Assembly (NCBI RefSeq): GCF_050003625.1
Contig: NC_134398.1
Span: 71,477,635-71,541,634 of the forward strand
DNA: 64,000 nt
Reading direction: 5' to 3'
From: Haematobia irritans
Taxonomy: Eukaryota; Arthropoda; Insecta; Diptera; Muscidae
A model generated the notes under the pieces. It was not told the DNA's origin and did no database searches. It saw only the letters and a program-made list of their open reading frames with translations. The translations under genes were made by a program, and so were the position numbers. Positions within the stretch are counted from its first letter, which is position 1, and each line of letters starts with the position of its first letter. Below, piece by piece: positions 41,947-54,215 of this stretch.

Positions 41947-43525
41947 ATACCCTAACCATATAGTGGTCAGGGTATAATATGTTAACTTTTATCTGCCAAA
42001 AAAAGTGCCTACACAGACAAAAATGTCACGAAAATTTTTCCAATTAAAATCTTAATTGAGTTTTAAAAAATGTTCAATTAAAAATTTAATTGAATCAACA
42101 AATTATTTAATTGAAATAAAAATCAATCACACAAATTAATAGTATCAATTAATTTTTTAATTGGATTAATTAATTTTTTAATTGACTGCCAATTAATTTT
42201 TTAATTGATACTATCATTAAAAAATTTGTTGATTCAATTAAATTTTTAATTGAACATTTTTTAAAACTCAATTAAGATTTTAATTGGAAATATGTTCGTG
42301 AAACTTTTTTCTGTGTGTGATTGGAGACATTTCAATTAAAAAATTAATTGGATCAATTAATTTCGTGATTGAATCAGAATTTTTTTTTGTGTGTACCAGA
42401 AATATTGATTTTAAAATATATACCGATCGACTCAGAATCACCTCCTGAGTCGATCTAGCCCTTGGTGTCCGTCCGTCCATGTATTTGTTGTTCGCAGGAT
42501 TCCGGTCGCAATTATTAACCGATTTTGATGAAATTTGGTATGTAGCGCTTTATCTGCACACTATTAAAAAATCGGATAAAATGTATATATAGCTCCCATA
42601 TATACGTATCACCCGATTTCGATAAATGTGGTCAGATTGCGCTCATTTACTAACCGATAATCTAATTGACGACCCTTTAAGTGTGCCAAAGTTCATCGAA
42701 ATCGGTTCAGATTTAGCTATAGCTCCCATATATATGTGTCGCCCGATTTTCACAAATTTGGCCATAAGCCCCTTATTTATCAACCGATCTGACTCAATGT
42801 TGGCCAAATCTAATTTTCTATAGCACTTACTATATGTGCAAAAAATCATCGAAATCGGTTCAGATTAGGTATAGCTCCCATATATATGTATCGCCCGATT
42901 TTCACAAATTTGGCCATAAAACTCAATTCTACTATAGCACTGACTCTATGCGCAAAATATCATTCAAATCTGTTCAGATTTAGATATAGCTCCCATATAT
43001 ATGTAGCGCCCCCTTTATAACCTTATTTTTGACCATAGTGGCCTCATTTATTAACCGATCTTACTCAAATTTAGCACAAGGTAATCTCCTGTAATATCAA
43101 CAAAACCTGCAAAATATAATCCAAATCGATTCAGATTTAGATATAGCTCCCATATATAGGCATCGATCGATTTTCCCAAATTTGGTCAATACTCTTATTT
43201 ATGAATCAATGTTGCTCAAATTTCAAATGTACATGTATTAGCCCTATTTCAGAAATTTGGATTTATTACCCACACTAATTGAGCGATTTCCTCTTTTTTT
43301 AATAATGGACATGTTCAGAATCAACTATAGCTCCTAATATCAGACATTTCTGTTCAGATTGTGATAAAACTCCCATGTACCCCTTAATGTTCTTAAATAT
43401 GGAAATGCGGTTTTCCCCAAACCTATACCATTGATACTCCACAAACAATGTTCACTAATTCAGTAGAGGTGGTTTTGGGTATGATATAGTCGGCCCCGCC
43501 CGACTTTCTACTTTACTCACTTGTT
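41947..43525 (+). mobile_element. Helentron/DINE-like element, copy C
   Basis: It has the same 5' hairpin (ataccctaaccatatagtgg..gggtata), the same array of about 140-155-bp cggttcagattt..ctcccatatata units (42590-43160), and the same 3' end (gtcggccccgcccgacttt, cttgttt) as copies A and B. A D-family MITE is inserted at 42012-42393. Confidence 0.6.
42012..42393. mobile_element. D-family palindromic MITE with proven TA target
   Basis: The 382-bp element, starting CACAGACAAAAATGTCACG and ending ttttttttgtgtg, is flanked by TA (42010-42011, 42394-42395). The uninterrupted host sequence gtgcctaccagaaatattg is present in copy B at about 21539-21557. This fixes the insertion point and assigns the D family to TA-targeting elements. 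Confidence 0.85.
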
Positions 43526-44376
43526 TTGATATCATTTCGAGCTACACATTAAAAAATACAGAATGACCCAGTCTAATATACACATATAAGTACATACGTG
43601 AGCATACATAGATATGAATTTATGCGACTATGGTACATACGTAGGCACGTTTTATATGTTTATATTCAAGTTCAAGTAGACGATAATTATGATGACATAT
43701 GCGACTAGGCGTACGTCTTTGTGGGGCAGTGGTGTGGATCGCGTATTAATTTTATCATTTTAAAATTAAAAATAGATCCATGCTGTTTTTCTTGTAATGC
43801 TTTCATTTGCCACTTTTTGTTTTTCAACTCACCCTAATAATGCGGAGCACTGATACACATAATTGAATTATTCTTCTCTGGTCATAATTCGTTGTTTTCT
43901 GGTTCATAATTCGTCATTGGACACTTCAAATCATGAGACTTGAATGGCATGAACATGGAGCTGGTTGGTAACGGACTATTCGCTGCGTCGTGCAAACTAT
44001 TGGCACATGACTTTCTAGGTTCACTACATTGGAAATTGTTTAAGGAAATTTGCTAAGGCGGCATATTTGGGTGATCTCTGTTAAGAGAAACTATGGACGA
44101 CTAATAGGGTTTTGATAATAAAAAGACGATTAAATTACAAGTGAATTAAACTGTAATTGTGTCGGATATTATGACACATTTAACAACTATCTAAAGTCAT
44201 TATAGAACGATATCTATGATCAATGAGAAACACAAGTGCTGCACATTGGGATCGAAATGTGAAATAATTTTGTTTTGTTCACATTTGTAGTCAGGTTAAT
44301 AGCAAAGCTGGGTTCTACTACAGGGTGACTGATATGTAATTCAACAAAGTAAATCATGACCATTTTAACTATATTG
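43526..44376. other. Unique stretch, no gene seen
   Basis: There are short runs of tacatacgt-type words at about 43590-43650. No open frame with a recognisable product is seen, and no repeat shared with the window. Confidence 0.5.
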
Positions 44377-44378
44377 TA

Positions 44379-46205
44379 CACCCTCAAAAAAAATCGCTTC
44401 TTTAACATATGTTCCAAACATATTTTGCAGGAAGCACATATATTATTGCATACTGCCGAAACATTAATATGTTTGTTTTATGTGAACATATTATATGTTT
44501 GGAAGCATTTTGAGCCAAAAATATTATATGCTTGGAAGAATTTTTCCCAAACACGATTGTGCTCATTCCCTAACATACTCGTAATTTTCACTTCCACGAA
44601 ATTTTTTAGTTATTGGCACCTTTTTCTGTAATACAAATAATGTTGAAGAAATTATTAACTTTTATAAATTTTTTTTAAATTTTACCTTTCGCCTGCACGG
44701 AGAATCGAACCGAGGACCATACAGTTTGTAAGCCAACACACTATCCACTGGGCTACGTAGCTGTTATAGTCACCAGTAGATAATTATCGTTTTAAGTTAC
44801 ATTTATATAGCATAGTTTGCAGCGCCCACGAGCCCATGCAAACATAACATTATTTAACAGAAACATACATTTGTTTGCCACGTGGAGCAGTGGTTAGCAT
44901 GTCTGCCGTGCATACAAAGGGTCGTGGGTTCAATCCCTGCTCCGACAGAACATTTTTTTTTGTTTTTTTTTTTTTTTAATTTACACATTTATATTTATAC
45001 TATATTAAATTTTTTTAAATGAAACTTCGAAATGTGTGTTATTAAAGATTTATAGTCAGTAACAGTGCTTGATATAAACGAAATTGACTGATTTTTGGAT
45101 AAAATATTATTTTTTATTGCAAAAATAACAATTTTTTAATAAAAAACTGTTTTTGTACAAAACTTTAAAATTTGGAAGGAATTCAAAAACTAACAAAACA
45201 AGAATGTGGAGTCGAGTATAAACATTTATACATAATTTTATAATATAAACATAAATTTATTTAGGAGTGAACAGTTTTTTACTAGCATTTAACACCATCG
45301 CTCTAAAATTCCTTTTATTTTTCTTTAATAATTCATTTTAAAGAAAATAAACTTTTTAAATTGTTTTAGCTGTAAAACTCGATCTTAATGCCCGCTTTTA
45401 TATTTGATGGTGTCCGTCAACTCCTCGTGGACTACTTTTTAATAAAGAGGAACTAAAGTTTGTTTTTTTACATTTTACTGTGTAATTTTTCACTATTTCC
45501 TCCTTATTTCATTTTACTGTCCCAACTCTAAAAAGAGTATAGTGCCCTTTCGTTATTTTTATGAAGACCCCTGATTTATTTTAACGAAAAATTGTGCCCA
45601 TAATGCCAAAATGATAAACAAAACACATGTTCACACATGCATAAAATGCTGCTCTCAAGGCGAAAACATATGCAGTTTGTTTTTGAAATGTCTATTCTCT
45701 TGGTTCCGAATGTCTATTCTCTTGGTTCCGAATGTCTATTCTCTTTATTCAAATTAAATAATATTTAGACTTAAGCATATCAAATATTTAGCCTTATCAT
45801 AAAACAGTTTTCCGAAACAACATACAAGCGGTTTCACAGAAATTGTTCTTTTTTCATTCTCTCGCTTTGTTCTGTTGATATCTTTCGTCAACCCTCCCGG
45901 TTTCCATCTCTATTTCTTTCTCTATACTCTCTTTTTGTCGCTCTCTGAATAAAATATCACAACATATATATGTTTACTCGAAATTTGTTAATTTATATAT
46001 GTTTACATTCACACATATTATTTTTATGAAACATTCATGCCCCAAACATAATATATTCTAACATATTAACATAGATGTCCCAAACATTTAGTGTTAGTTT
46101 AGGAACATTACATGTTCGCACTTAAATATATTGTGGTTTAAAATCGTGCCCGAAACACATTTTGTTTATATCGGAACATATGAAAAACATATTTTTCTAA
46201 CAGTG
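44379..46205 (+). mobile_element. Compact reference copy of the F TA-type element
   Basis: The 1827-bp element begins CACCCTCAAAAAAAATCGCTT after TA (44377-44378) and ends tttttctaacagtg before TA (46206-46207). The block order is outer catatgttt end, divergent tRNA-like pair (44694-44946), tattgcaaaaataac, ccaactctaaaaagagtata, attgtgcccataatgcc, tctattctcttggttccgaa repeated, gagag-rich segment, terminal block. No transposase frame is present. Confidence 0.75.
44694..44946. pseudogene. Divergent tRNA-like pair inside the F element
   Basis: The minus member (44694-44764) has gaatcgaaccgaggaccata and ccactgggctacgtagct. The plus member (44877-44946) has cacgtggagcagtggttagc and gtgggttcaatccctgctcc. 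Both keep Pol III box-like words. Their acceptor ends do not pair, and they are repeated in the other F and E copies. Confidence 0.6.
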
Positions 46206-46207
46206 TA

Positions 46208-46521
46208 GTTCATTCTTACTATTTTTGGGAATCGTACGAAAATTGTCTTTTGCTTTTGTTCATATTGAACCAATGTGTACGGTCATTGAATTTTATACCC
46301 ACGTTTAGTTCATAAATATTTTTTTGCAATAAAAATATGTTAAATTTTGCGTTATATTAAGTACGGATTTTTTTTGTGTATTCAGCTTCAAACATATAAA
46401 TTTTCAGAATTTGCTCAAACAAAAATAATTTTGTGCTTGAGCAAATTCTGAAATTCTGAAATTCGGAATCGCAAATCTGAAGAATTTATTTTTCTTCTAA
46501 CGAAAAATTGAGATACTCTCG
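46208..46521. other. Spacer
   Basis: It includes a short tandem tctgaaattctgaaattcgg and its near complement cagaatttgctcaaac about 40 bases upstream, giving a small hairpin. I see no gene. Confidence 0.4.
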
Positions 46522-47607
46522 CACGCAGAGAGGAAACATGATTGTCACAGTCATATTCGAAGAGCAAAATAATATGATAGGAGCTATTTTTGCGGCGACC
46601 ATGTAACATTTTCACCTGCAACCATGTTGGCTCAGTGAACAGGGTTCTAAGAAAAATAAAATTGTCCTCATTTAAAATGTTATTATATTGATACAAACAA
46701 TTTTGTTTGAATCAAAAGAAAATGGTCACGATCTAAAATGCTATGGTCTTCGTCAAAAATGGTTTTCTTCCAGTTAAAAGAACATGGTCACAATATAAAA
46801 TGTTTTGATCTTTACGAAAAAAACTTTTTTCGTCGTCGAAAAAAGGACGCCACTTGAGAAAAGAAAACGCAAAATTAATTTTATTTATTGTTTTTTAGTT
46901 ATTTATAAATTAAATCATTGTTTATTTGTCGTGCAAGCAAACATCATATATTTTTACACACTCTATTTTGGTTCAATTTCAATAATAGGAAGAATAAGAA
47001 TATATCAACGCAGACATCATGTAACTACAAATAAAATTAAATTATACCATATATCAAAATGCAGAACAAAAACCAGGTACATTTTTTCAATTACACTCTC
47101 CTTTTTTGTATTCACATAAAACCACGTGCCACTTCTGAATAAATAAACAAAAAACACAGTAATTCCGTATTCTCCGTGCATTCCAAGAAACAATCAACAC
47201 ACGACTAACGCGCAAAATGAAAATCGTGTGTACCTGTCAATGTTTTTATAAAATTATTTTCGCTGCAAAAAATTAAATGGTCACGAAAACAATGTACATG
47301 GTCTTTATGGCCATATAATGGTTCTAGACATGTCTATATGTAAAAATACTTTTTTCCCTGCAAAAAAGTAAAAAAATTGAATTGATTTTCCCGACCATGT
47401 AATGGTCTCAAATACTATCATTTAAATAATAGGACATGTTTGCGGCATTTGGGAACCATTTAAATGCTTACTGACAACATATATTTTTCTCCTCTCGAAA
47501 ATTATTTTTACAAAGACAAAATACATGGTTTTCGCGACAATTACATACTCTAGATACGCTTTAAATGAATGCGGCAACCATGTCCAAACTTGTTTTTTCT
47601 GTGCGTG
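46522..47607. mobile_element. cacgcagagaag-family MITE, second long copy
   Basis: It is collinear with 2730-3808, starting CACGCAGAGAGGAAACATG and ending gttttttctgtgcgtg. The flanks are tctcg and cggac, without the TA seen for the other copies, so the flanks may have mutated or recombined. Confidence 0.7.
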
Positions 47608-48538
47608 CGGACTCCAATACAATTATAATTTGAACTTCTCATTAAAGAGAACTGTATTACCAAGATTTAAGTTTTAAAGTTCCAGAATTAAGAAACTTGG
47701 CACAAGTAGTGTTATTGAGGTAAGTAAATGGACCATATCGCACCACGTTCAGGTACACCCAAAAAATTAATAGAGAAAAGTTTACTTAATTCAAGCCGTA
47801 GCGGTGTCAAAAGCGCGGATTTTCTAAATCTAAGACGAAAATTCTTAATTTAATCCCGAAAATATTAAGTACAGATTTCTCAATTTTAGAAATTTTCAAT
47901 CATGTTTGTACTTCCTTTAATTACGGGAAGTGCTTGATTCAATCCGCATTTAAGCTTACATTAAACCCAATAGCGCCTAACTTGAGTCAAAATGAATTTT
48001 TTAAGCGGAATCAAGGCTTGGATCAATCTTTTTTATTCTTGAATATAATCCTACCATGCTTGATTCAAGAACGATCTGTACTTGATTTAATCCCGAACCG
48101 TATACGATGTTATTTTATATGCACTTGATTTTAGTGTGCTTTGCACATGTTTTAATCTAAATGTGTGCTTAATTCCCATAAAGTAAAAATTTGTTCATAT
48201 GTTTTTAAAATATTTTTATTATTCTTTTTTTATATCGATACATACATGTGTAATGGAAGAAAATGCATTATAAAAATAATACACCTAGGTGAAGAAGTAG
48301 TTACATAGATTTATAATATATATATATATAATTGATTCAAGTACAAAATGCATGTTATTAATAGAAATATATATACAAAATAATATAAAATATAAAAAAA
48401 ATATATTTATGTATTTTTATTTACCAAATCAGCAGCTCTTGTATGGAGAAAATTTGGACGAGGAAGCAAGAAACTCAGAGGAATTCAACTTTTGTCTTTG
48501 TTTGCCTTGTCGCTTTAAATTGTAAGTTTTCGTCTACT
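47608..48538. other. Gene-free stretch with repeat fragments
   Basis: 47690-47760 carries the gaaacttggcacaagtag repeat phrase. 47755-48140 has repeated cttgattcaa/ttaatccc words bounded by tacacccaaaaaa, perhaps another MITE. An atatatata run is at 48316-48333. The 64-codon frame at 47934-48128 lies in the repeat and is not called. Confidence 0.45.
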
Positions 48539-48540
48539 TA

Positions 48541-49143
48541 CACTGAAAAAAAGCATGCCCGGTTCCAAAGATTTTGTCTTTAAAAATTTTGGTATTGATT
48601 CAGAGCCACAGAAGCGGAGAATACAAGTAAGGATACTTTTAAGACACAATGCTCTTTTAAATTTGGGTTTTGTGTATTTGCTTCTAGGAAGCAAAGACCT
48701 TTAAAAACTAGTTAACGACAACTTTATTTTCAAAATTAAGACTCGACTTCCAGTAGTAATTATGATATGTTTCAAGTAAAAAGCGTCTTTAAAATGAAGT
48801 GTTGAAAAACATGTCCTATATTTGAACGATTTTTTGCTTTGTAGTCAAGATGCAAAAAGACAACAAATTTAAAGACAATTTCATTAAATTTAAACAATTT
48901 TTCTGAATTATTAAAGTCAAGTTGACCTTAGCCCTAACGTTTTTTCTTTCATGTTATGATACCCATTTTTAAGTGAAATCACTTAATTATAAGGATAATA
49001 CGACTTCATTGGAAAAATTATCGACTTTTGGACAAGGAAAAAAACTTTATATTAGAGAAATGCGTCTTCTATGCTAAGCAAAATTTGCATTCGTATTTTA
49101 AAGACATGAAATCTTTGACCCCACGACAATATTTTTTTCAGTG
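48541..49143. mobile_element. TA-flanked MITE of the agcatgcccggttcc family
   Basis: It starts CACTGAAAAAAAGCATGCCC and ends cacgacaatatttttttcagtg, 603 bp, with TA at 48539-48540 and 49144-49145. Other members are 53282-53933 (inverted), 59527-60010, 62462-63116 and a partial copy at about 61672-61948. It is non-coding. Confidence 0.8.
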
Positions 49144-50042
49144 TATCACATATGTCGGCGAAATTCATTGACGCTCTGTTCAAGTACTCCTTTAACGCTT
49201 AGGGAACGAAATTGTCAATTTGATGACTTCTGATGTTTCGTTTGTTGTTGTAAAATAAGAAGTATTATTTCCTATTTAAAACATATTTCAAAACATAAAA
49301 TAATTATAACAATTATTTCTATAAAATGTGGCGACTTTATTTTTACACGGATGAAAAAGGCTGTTTTTCATATGTTTGGCTATAAACATTATATGTTTGG
49401 AACACAAATTTTTAAACACAATATTTTTGAGTGCAAGCATATAATGTTCATAAACTAGCATAACATATTTGGGACATATATGTTAATATGTTAGAACATA
49501 TTATGTTTGGGACATAAAATGTTTGTAAATATAATATGCTTGGATGCAAACATATATTAATTTAGAAATAGCCTATAAACATATATGTGTTTAGTAGCTT
49601 GGAGCGCTATTTAACAGGGAGCGATATTGAATTAAGTTGGTGGTTGTTGCTTGTTATTACAAAATTAACATTTTATTTTTCCTTGGGCAATTGATCAGCT
49701 ACTTCTTTGATCCTTACAAACTGTGTGGTCCGCTGTTCGAATCCCCGTCCGGCAAAAGGTAAAATTAAAATAAAAAAAATCATACAATTGAATAATTTCT
49801 TCTACAATGTTTGTATTACAGAAAAAGGTGCTAAGAACTAAAAAATCTCGTGGAAGTGAGAAAGATGTGGGGGAATATACAATTGGGCAGAAACAAAATT
49901 TTGAGCATTCAGGTCGAAAACCTATGTTGTTAGCACCTATGTTACCTGTTTATTTTCATAATTCGTTATGATTGTAAATATATAAATAAATAAATAAAAT
50001 TTTGAGCACAATATTGTTTGGGAGAATTTTTTTAAGCATATA

Positions 50043-51349
50043 AAGGGTGATTTGTTAAGAGCTTGATAACTTTTTTTTTAAAAAAAACGCATAAAATTTG
50101 CAAAATCTCATCGGTTCTTTATTTGAAACGTTAGATTGGTCCATGACATTTACTTTTTGAAGATAATTTCATTTAAATGTTGACCGCGGCTGCGTCTTAG
50201 GTGGTCCATTCGGAAAGTCCAATTTTGGGCAACTTTTTCGAGCATTTCGGCCGGAATAGCCCGAATTTCTTCGGAAATGTTGTCTTCCAAAGCTGGAATA
50301 GTTGCTGGCTTATTTCTGTAGACTTTAGACTTGACGTAGCCCCACAAAAAAATAGTCTAAAGGCGTCAAATCGCATGATCTTGGTGGCCAACTTACCGGT
50401 CCATTTCTTGAGATGAATTGTTCTCCGAAGTTTTCCCTCAAAATGGCCATAGAATCGCGAGCTGTGTGGCATGTAGCGCCATCTTGTTGAAACCACATGT
50501 CAACCAAGTTCAGTTCTTCCATTTTTGGCAACAAAAAGTTTGTTAGCATCGAACGATAGCGATCGCCATTCACCGTAACGTTGCGTCCAACAGCATCTTT
50601 GAAAAAATACGGTCCAATGATTCCACCAGCGTACAAACCACACCAAACAGTGCATTTTTCGGGATGCATGGGCAGTTCTTGAACGGCTTCTGGTTGCTCT
50701 TCACTCCAAATGCGGCAATTTTGCTTATTTACGTAGCCATTCAACCAGAAATGAGCCTCATCGCTGAACAAAATTTGTCGATAAAAAAGCGGATTTTCTG
50801 CCAACTTTTCTAGGGCCCATTCACTGAAAATTCGACGTTGTGGCAGATCGTTCGGCTTCAGTTCTTGCACGAGCTGTATTTTATACGGTTTTACACCAAG
50901 ATCTTTGCGGAAAATCTTCCATGTGGTCGAATAACACAAACCCAATTGCTGCGAACGGCGACGAATCGACATTTCACGGTCTTCAGCAACACTCTCAGAA
51001 ACAGACGCAATATTCTCTTCTGTACGCACTGTACGCATTCGTGTGGTTGGTTTAATGTCCAATAAAGTAAACTGAGTGCGAAACTTGGTCACAATCGCAT
51101 TAATTGTTTGCTCACTTGGTCGATTATGTAGACCATAAATCGGACGTAAAGCGCGAAACACATTTCGAACCGAACACTGATTTTGGTAATAAAATTCAAT
51201 GATTTGCAAGCGTTGCTCGTTAGTAAGTCTATTCATGATGAAATGTCAAAGCATACTGAGCATCTTTCTCTTTGACACCATGTCTGAAATCCCACGTGAT
51301 CTGTCAAATACTAATGCATGAAAATCCTAACCTCAAAAGAATCACCCTT
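50043..51349 (-). mobile_element. Near full-length DD41D (rosa-type) mariner-like element, copy 4
   Basis: The 1307-bp element in minus orientation has AAGGGTGATT ends and TA on each side (50041-50042, 51350-51351). The empty site is preserved near 40455. It contains the 372 bp missing from the other three copies and serves as reference for them. Confidence 0.92.
50150..51236 (-). pseudogene. DD41D (rosa-type) transposase with one-base frameshift
   Basis: From ATG at 51236 the frame runs 303 codons to 50325. An N-terminal helix-turn-helix-like region (about residues 5-120, with the word SIRRRSQQLGL) is followed by D159, D252 and D294; 41 residues separate the last two. Right after LDYF the coding strand has seven T instead of the six in the other copies. 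The reading then shifts, and the normal C-terminus (WGYVKSKVYRN to the final KK) continues in the next frame to 50150. Allowing the extra base, the enzyme would be 361 residues, a normal length. The single change suggests very recent inactivation, or an assembly homopolymer error. Confidence 0.88.
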
Positions 51350-51632
51350 TAATATTTTTGGGTGCAAAATGCTTCCAAACATATTATATGTTCACATAAT
51401 AACATATTGTTTTTTGGAAGACAACATTATTGAATTTGGATGCAAAAATACAAAATGTTTGGAACTTAGACTACCCAAACATATATTGTTTAGACTAAAA
51501 TGCTTTCAAACATATTATATATTGGAAGAGATCAAACATATAAATGTTTGGGCAATACCCAAAAATGAATATGCTTGAAGCAAAATATGTTTGGGAGTAT
51601 ATGTTACAGAAGCGATTTTTTGTGAGCGTGTA

Positions 51633-53281
51633 CTTACATTTTAAATATTTGTATGCTGCCTCAACTTTTTTTATTCATAATTTATAAAGATACTTCACTG
51701 TCACTTGGGGTCTAAGCATACAATAATACTAAAATAATTTGGCAAATAAAATGCAAGCGAAGCCAAAAACACAAACTCGGAATCAAAAATTACATACATA
51801 CACACCCACAATGTTTCATAACCCTGCAAACATTTTCTATCGAAAGCATATCGAAGTAGTTTCGCCGCGGAAGATAAAACTTTCGCAGGCGATATCACCT
51901 GCTTGTCGAATTAGGGACCCCGTTCGGGAACAAATGTTCCACTACGCGATAGTGTTCTCAGGGAATCGAACTAGTGACTGAAAGTAGTTATAAAAGCGAT
52001 AGTTACTTTTTAAAAAATAAAAATGATGATCGGATGCACTGAGCATTGAACTCGGAACCTTTCGTTTTAAAGTCAGAGACTCTCCCTCTGTGCCACACAA
52101 GCTCGTTGGTTGATAGTGGCTTTTTACACACATGTACTCTCAGAGAGGTGCTATTGAAAAATCAGCTATATCGATGTATGGAGTCTATATTTAGATTTTT
52201 GATCGCTGTTAGAGTCGAATTTTTTTCGAAACGGAAACACCCCACGCGATAGTTGTTTTTATTGTTGCTGTGCTTGAGATTTTACTACCAGAAAACTTCC
52301 TGGCGATCCGAAATAGTGACATCTTAGCGAAAAACTATCACCCAAATGTTGTTAAATATCTGTAAGAGTAACAAGGAGAGCAAAACATTATTTTGCATTC
52401 CAATGTGCTCATAAATGAATATCAAGATAGCAAATCAAATCCAACCAAACACACACGATGCTCTAAACGTGTAACGATAAAAATATCAAGCTAAACTTTT
52501 CTTATTTTAAGCCATAGTTGACTTAACATAGCAAACGAAATGCAAGCTATTACTATTGCAAGCAAAACAGTTTCTGGGGGTTGAAAATCGACGAGAGCAT
52601 CGAGGAGAACAAAACTCTATTTTGTGCTCTCAGTAGATAACTCTCACTGGCATATTAACCAGCTTAATTCAAACTGTAAGTACTTGAATTACATAAATAA
52701 GCACACTTTTTACTTAATATGAGTATAACTTAGTATTTGCGTACTTAAAATTTTAAATGCGAATTGAGGCTAAAAATAAGAATTTGAAACGTGATTTTAG
52801 AAGTCTACTGTTCTTTGGGTGTATAGACCCATATGGACGTCAATATATAGCCTAAAACCACCATGAAAAAGTTGGTCCAGAATTATACATAGCTTCCATA
52901 TAAAACGATATACAGCCTTATTTTCCGGAGCAGCCTGGATCCGTTTTAGATGTGGCTTCTTAATTGCCATCGGTTCATCGTCTACATAAAACGACCAAGA
53001 ACTGAATTGGTTTATATAGGTATTTAATCTGTTTTTAAGTTGCTGTAAACAACACAAACAGTGCTCGTATGTCAAAAAGTTCTGACGTATAATCTCTAAA
53101 ATGTCCAACTTTACGATCGAGCTGTCGGAAATACCATCAAATTTTAAAATCAGTTCAGATTTGTTGGAATTGACGATCTTTAGTACAAATCATGGTTTTC
53201 AAACAGCCGATTTATGGTTTTAGTGCCAACATTATCTCCAAAATACCTCAGGCGCAAAAGTCCAACGGATTAATGAAGTCA
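51633..53281. other. Gene-free stretch upstream of the rolling-stone-like gene
   Basis: 52034-52107 minus is a tRNA-like segment (aaaggttccgagttcaatgc and ggcacagagggagag). Around 51957 a shorter aatcgaactagtgactg is a second remnant. 52795-53110 belongs to the dispersed gttggtccagaattatac type of repeat. The frames here are short and unconvincing. The first coding exon of the gene at 55364 could lie in this region or farther upstream; I could not find it. Confidence 0.45.
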
Positions 53282-53933
53282 CACTGAAAAAAATATTGTC
53301 GTGAGGTCAAAGATTTCATGTCTTTGAAATATGAATGCAAATTTTGCTTAGTATAGAAGACACATTTCTCTAATATAAAGTTTTTTTCCTTGTCCAAAAG
53401 TCGATAAACATTTCAATGAAGTCGTATTGTCCTTATAATTAAGTGATTTGACTTAAAATGGGTATCATAACATGAAAGAAACAAATTTTGGGCTAAGGTC
53501 AACTTGACTTTAATAATTGAGAAAAATTCTTTAAAATTAATGACACTGTCTTTAAATTTGTTGTTGTTCTGCATCTTGACTATAAAGCAAAAAATCGTTC
53601 AAATATAGGACATGTTTTTCAACTCTTTATTTTAAAGACCTGTTTTACTTGAAACATAGCATACTTTCTACTGGAAGTCGAGTCTGAATTTGGAAAATAA
53701 AGTTGTCGTTAACTTGTTTTTAAAGGACTTTGATAGCATATGAAGAAAAAAGCTGAAAAAACGAAAAATTAAAATTTGCTTCCTAGAAGCAAGTATACAG
53801 AACCCCAATTTAAAAGAGAATTGTGTCTTAAAAGTATCCTTACTTGTATTCTCCGCTTCTTTGGCTCGGAATCAATAGCAAAATTTTTAAAGTAAAGACA
53901 AAATCTTTGGAACCGGCCATGCTTTTTTCAGTG
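53282..53933 (-). mobile_element. agcatgcccggttcc-family MITE, inverted copy
   Basis: It begins CACTGAAAAAAATATTGTCG and ends ggccatgcttttttcagtg, the reverse of the copy at 48541. The flanks are tca and cag, so the TA is not preserved. Confidence 0.72.
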
Positions 53934-54215
53934 CAGGATTCTCCTTTCTAAGCTATTTTTGGTTGACGTCTGCGGCCGAATTATATGCCCAGGGCCTCGA
54001 TACTGGTTTAGAAATTTTTATCCCAAATGTGTAGATTTTCTGGTGATCTCATAGGCAAGTAAGCACAATCATTTTGGTTTCTCATCGGAAAAAACAAAAC
54101 TCGACAACTTGGCTCTTTTCAGTCTAATTTTTTTTTGTCTCTCACTGATACTCTTCTACTGTTTCCATGGATTTAGTCTAAGCTCATTTTTAAATATTTA
54201 ATGCATCCATTCTTA

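Larger units (their letters stand above)
49346..51630 (-). mobile_element. G-family TA-type element, minus, split by a DD41D element
   Basis: It starts CACGGATGAAAAAGG after TA (49344-49345) and ends ttttttgtgagcgtg before TA (51631-51632). Without the 1307-bp insertion and duplicated TA it is about 976 bp and matches 40180-41052 in reverse. A tRNA-like segment is at about 49693-49755. Confidence 0.8.

Noticed and set aside
41361..41977. Two overlapping open frames as genes
   Set aside because: They coincide with a dispersed repeat having periodic phrases; the peptides are shadows of the repeat.
50197..51065. Several open frames opposite or overlapping the full-length DD41D transposase
   Set aside because: They are other-frame shadows of the transposase coding sequence.
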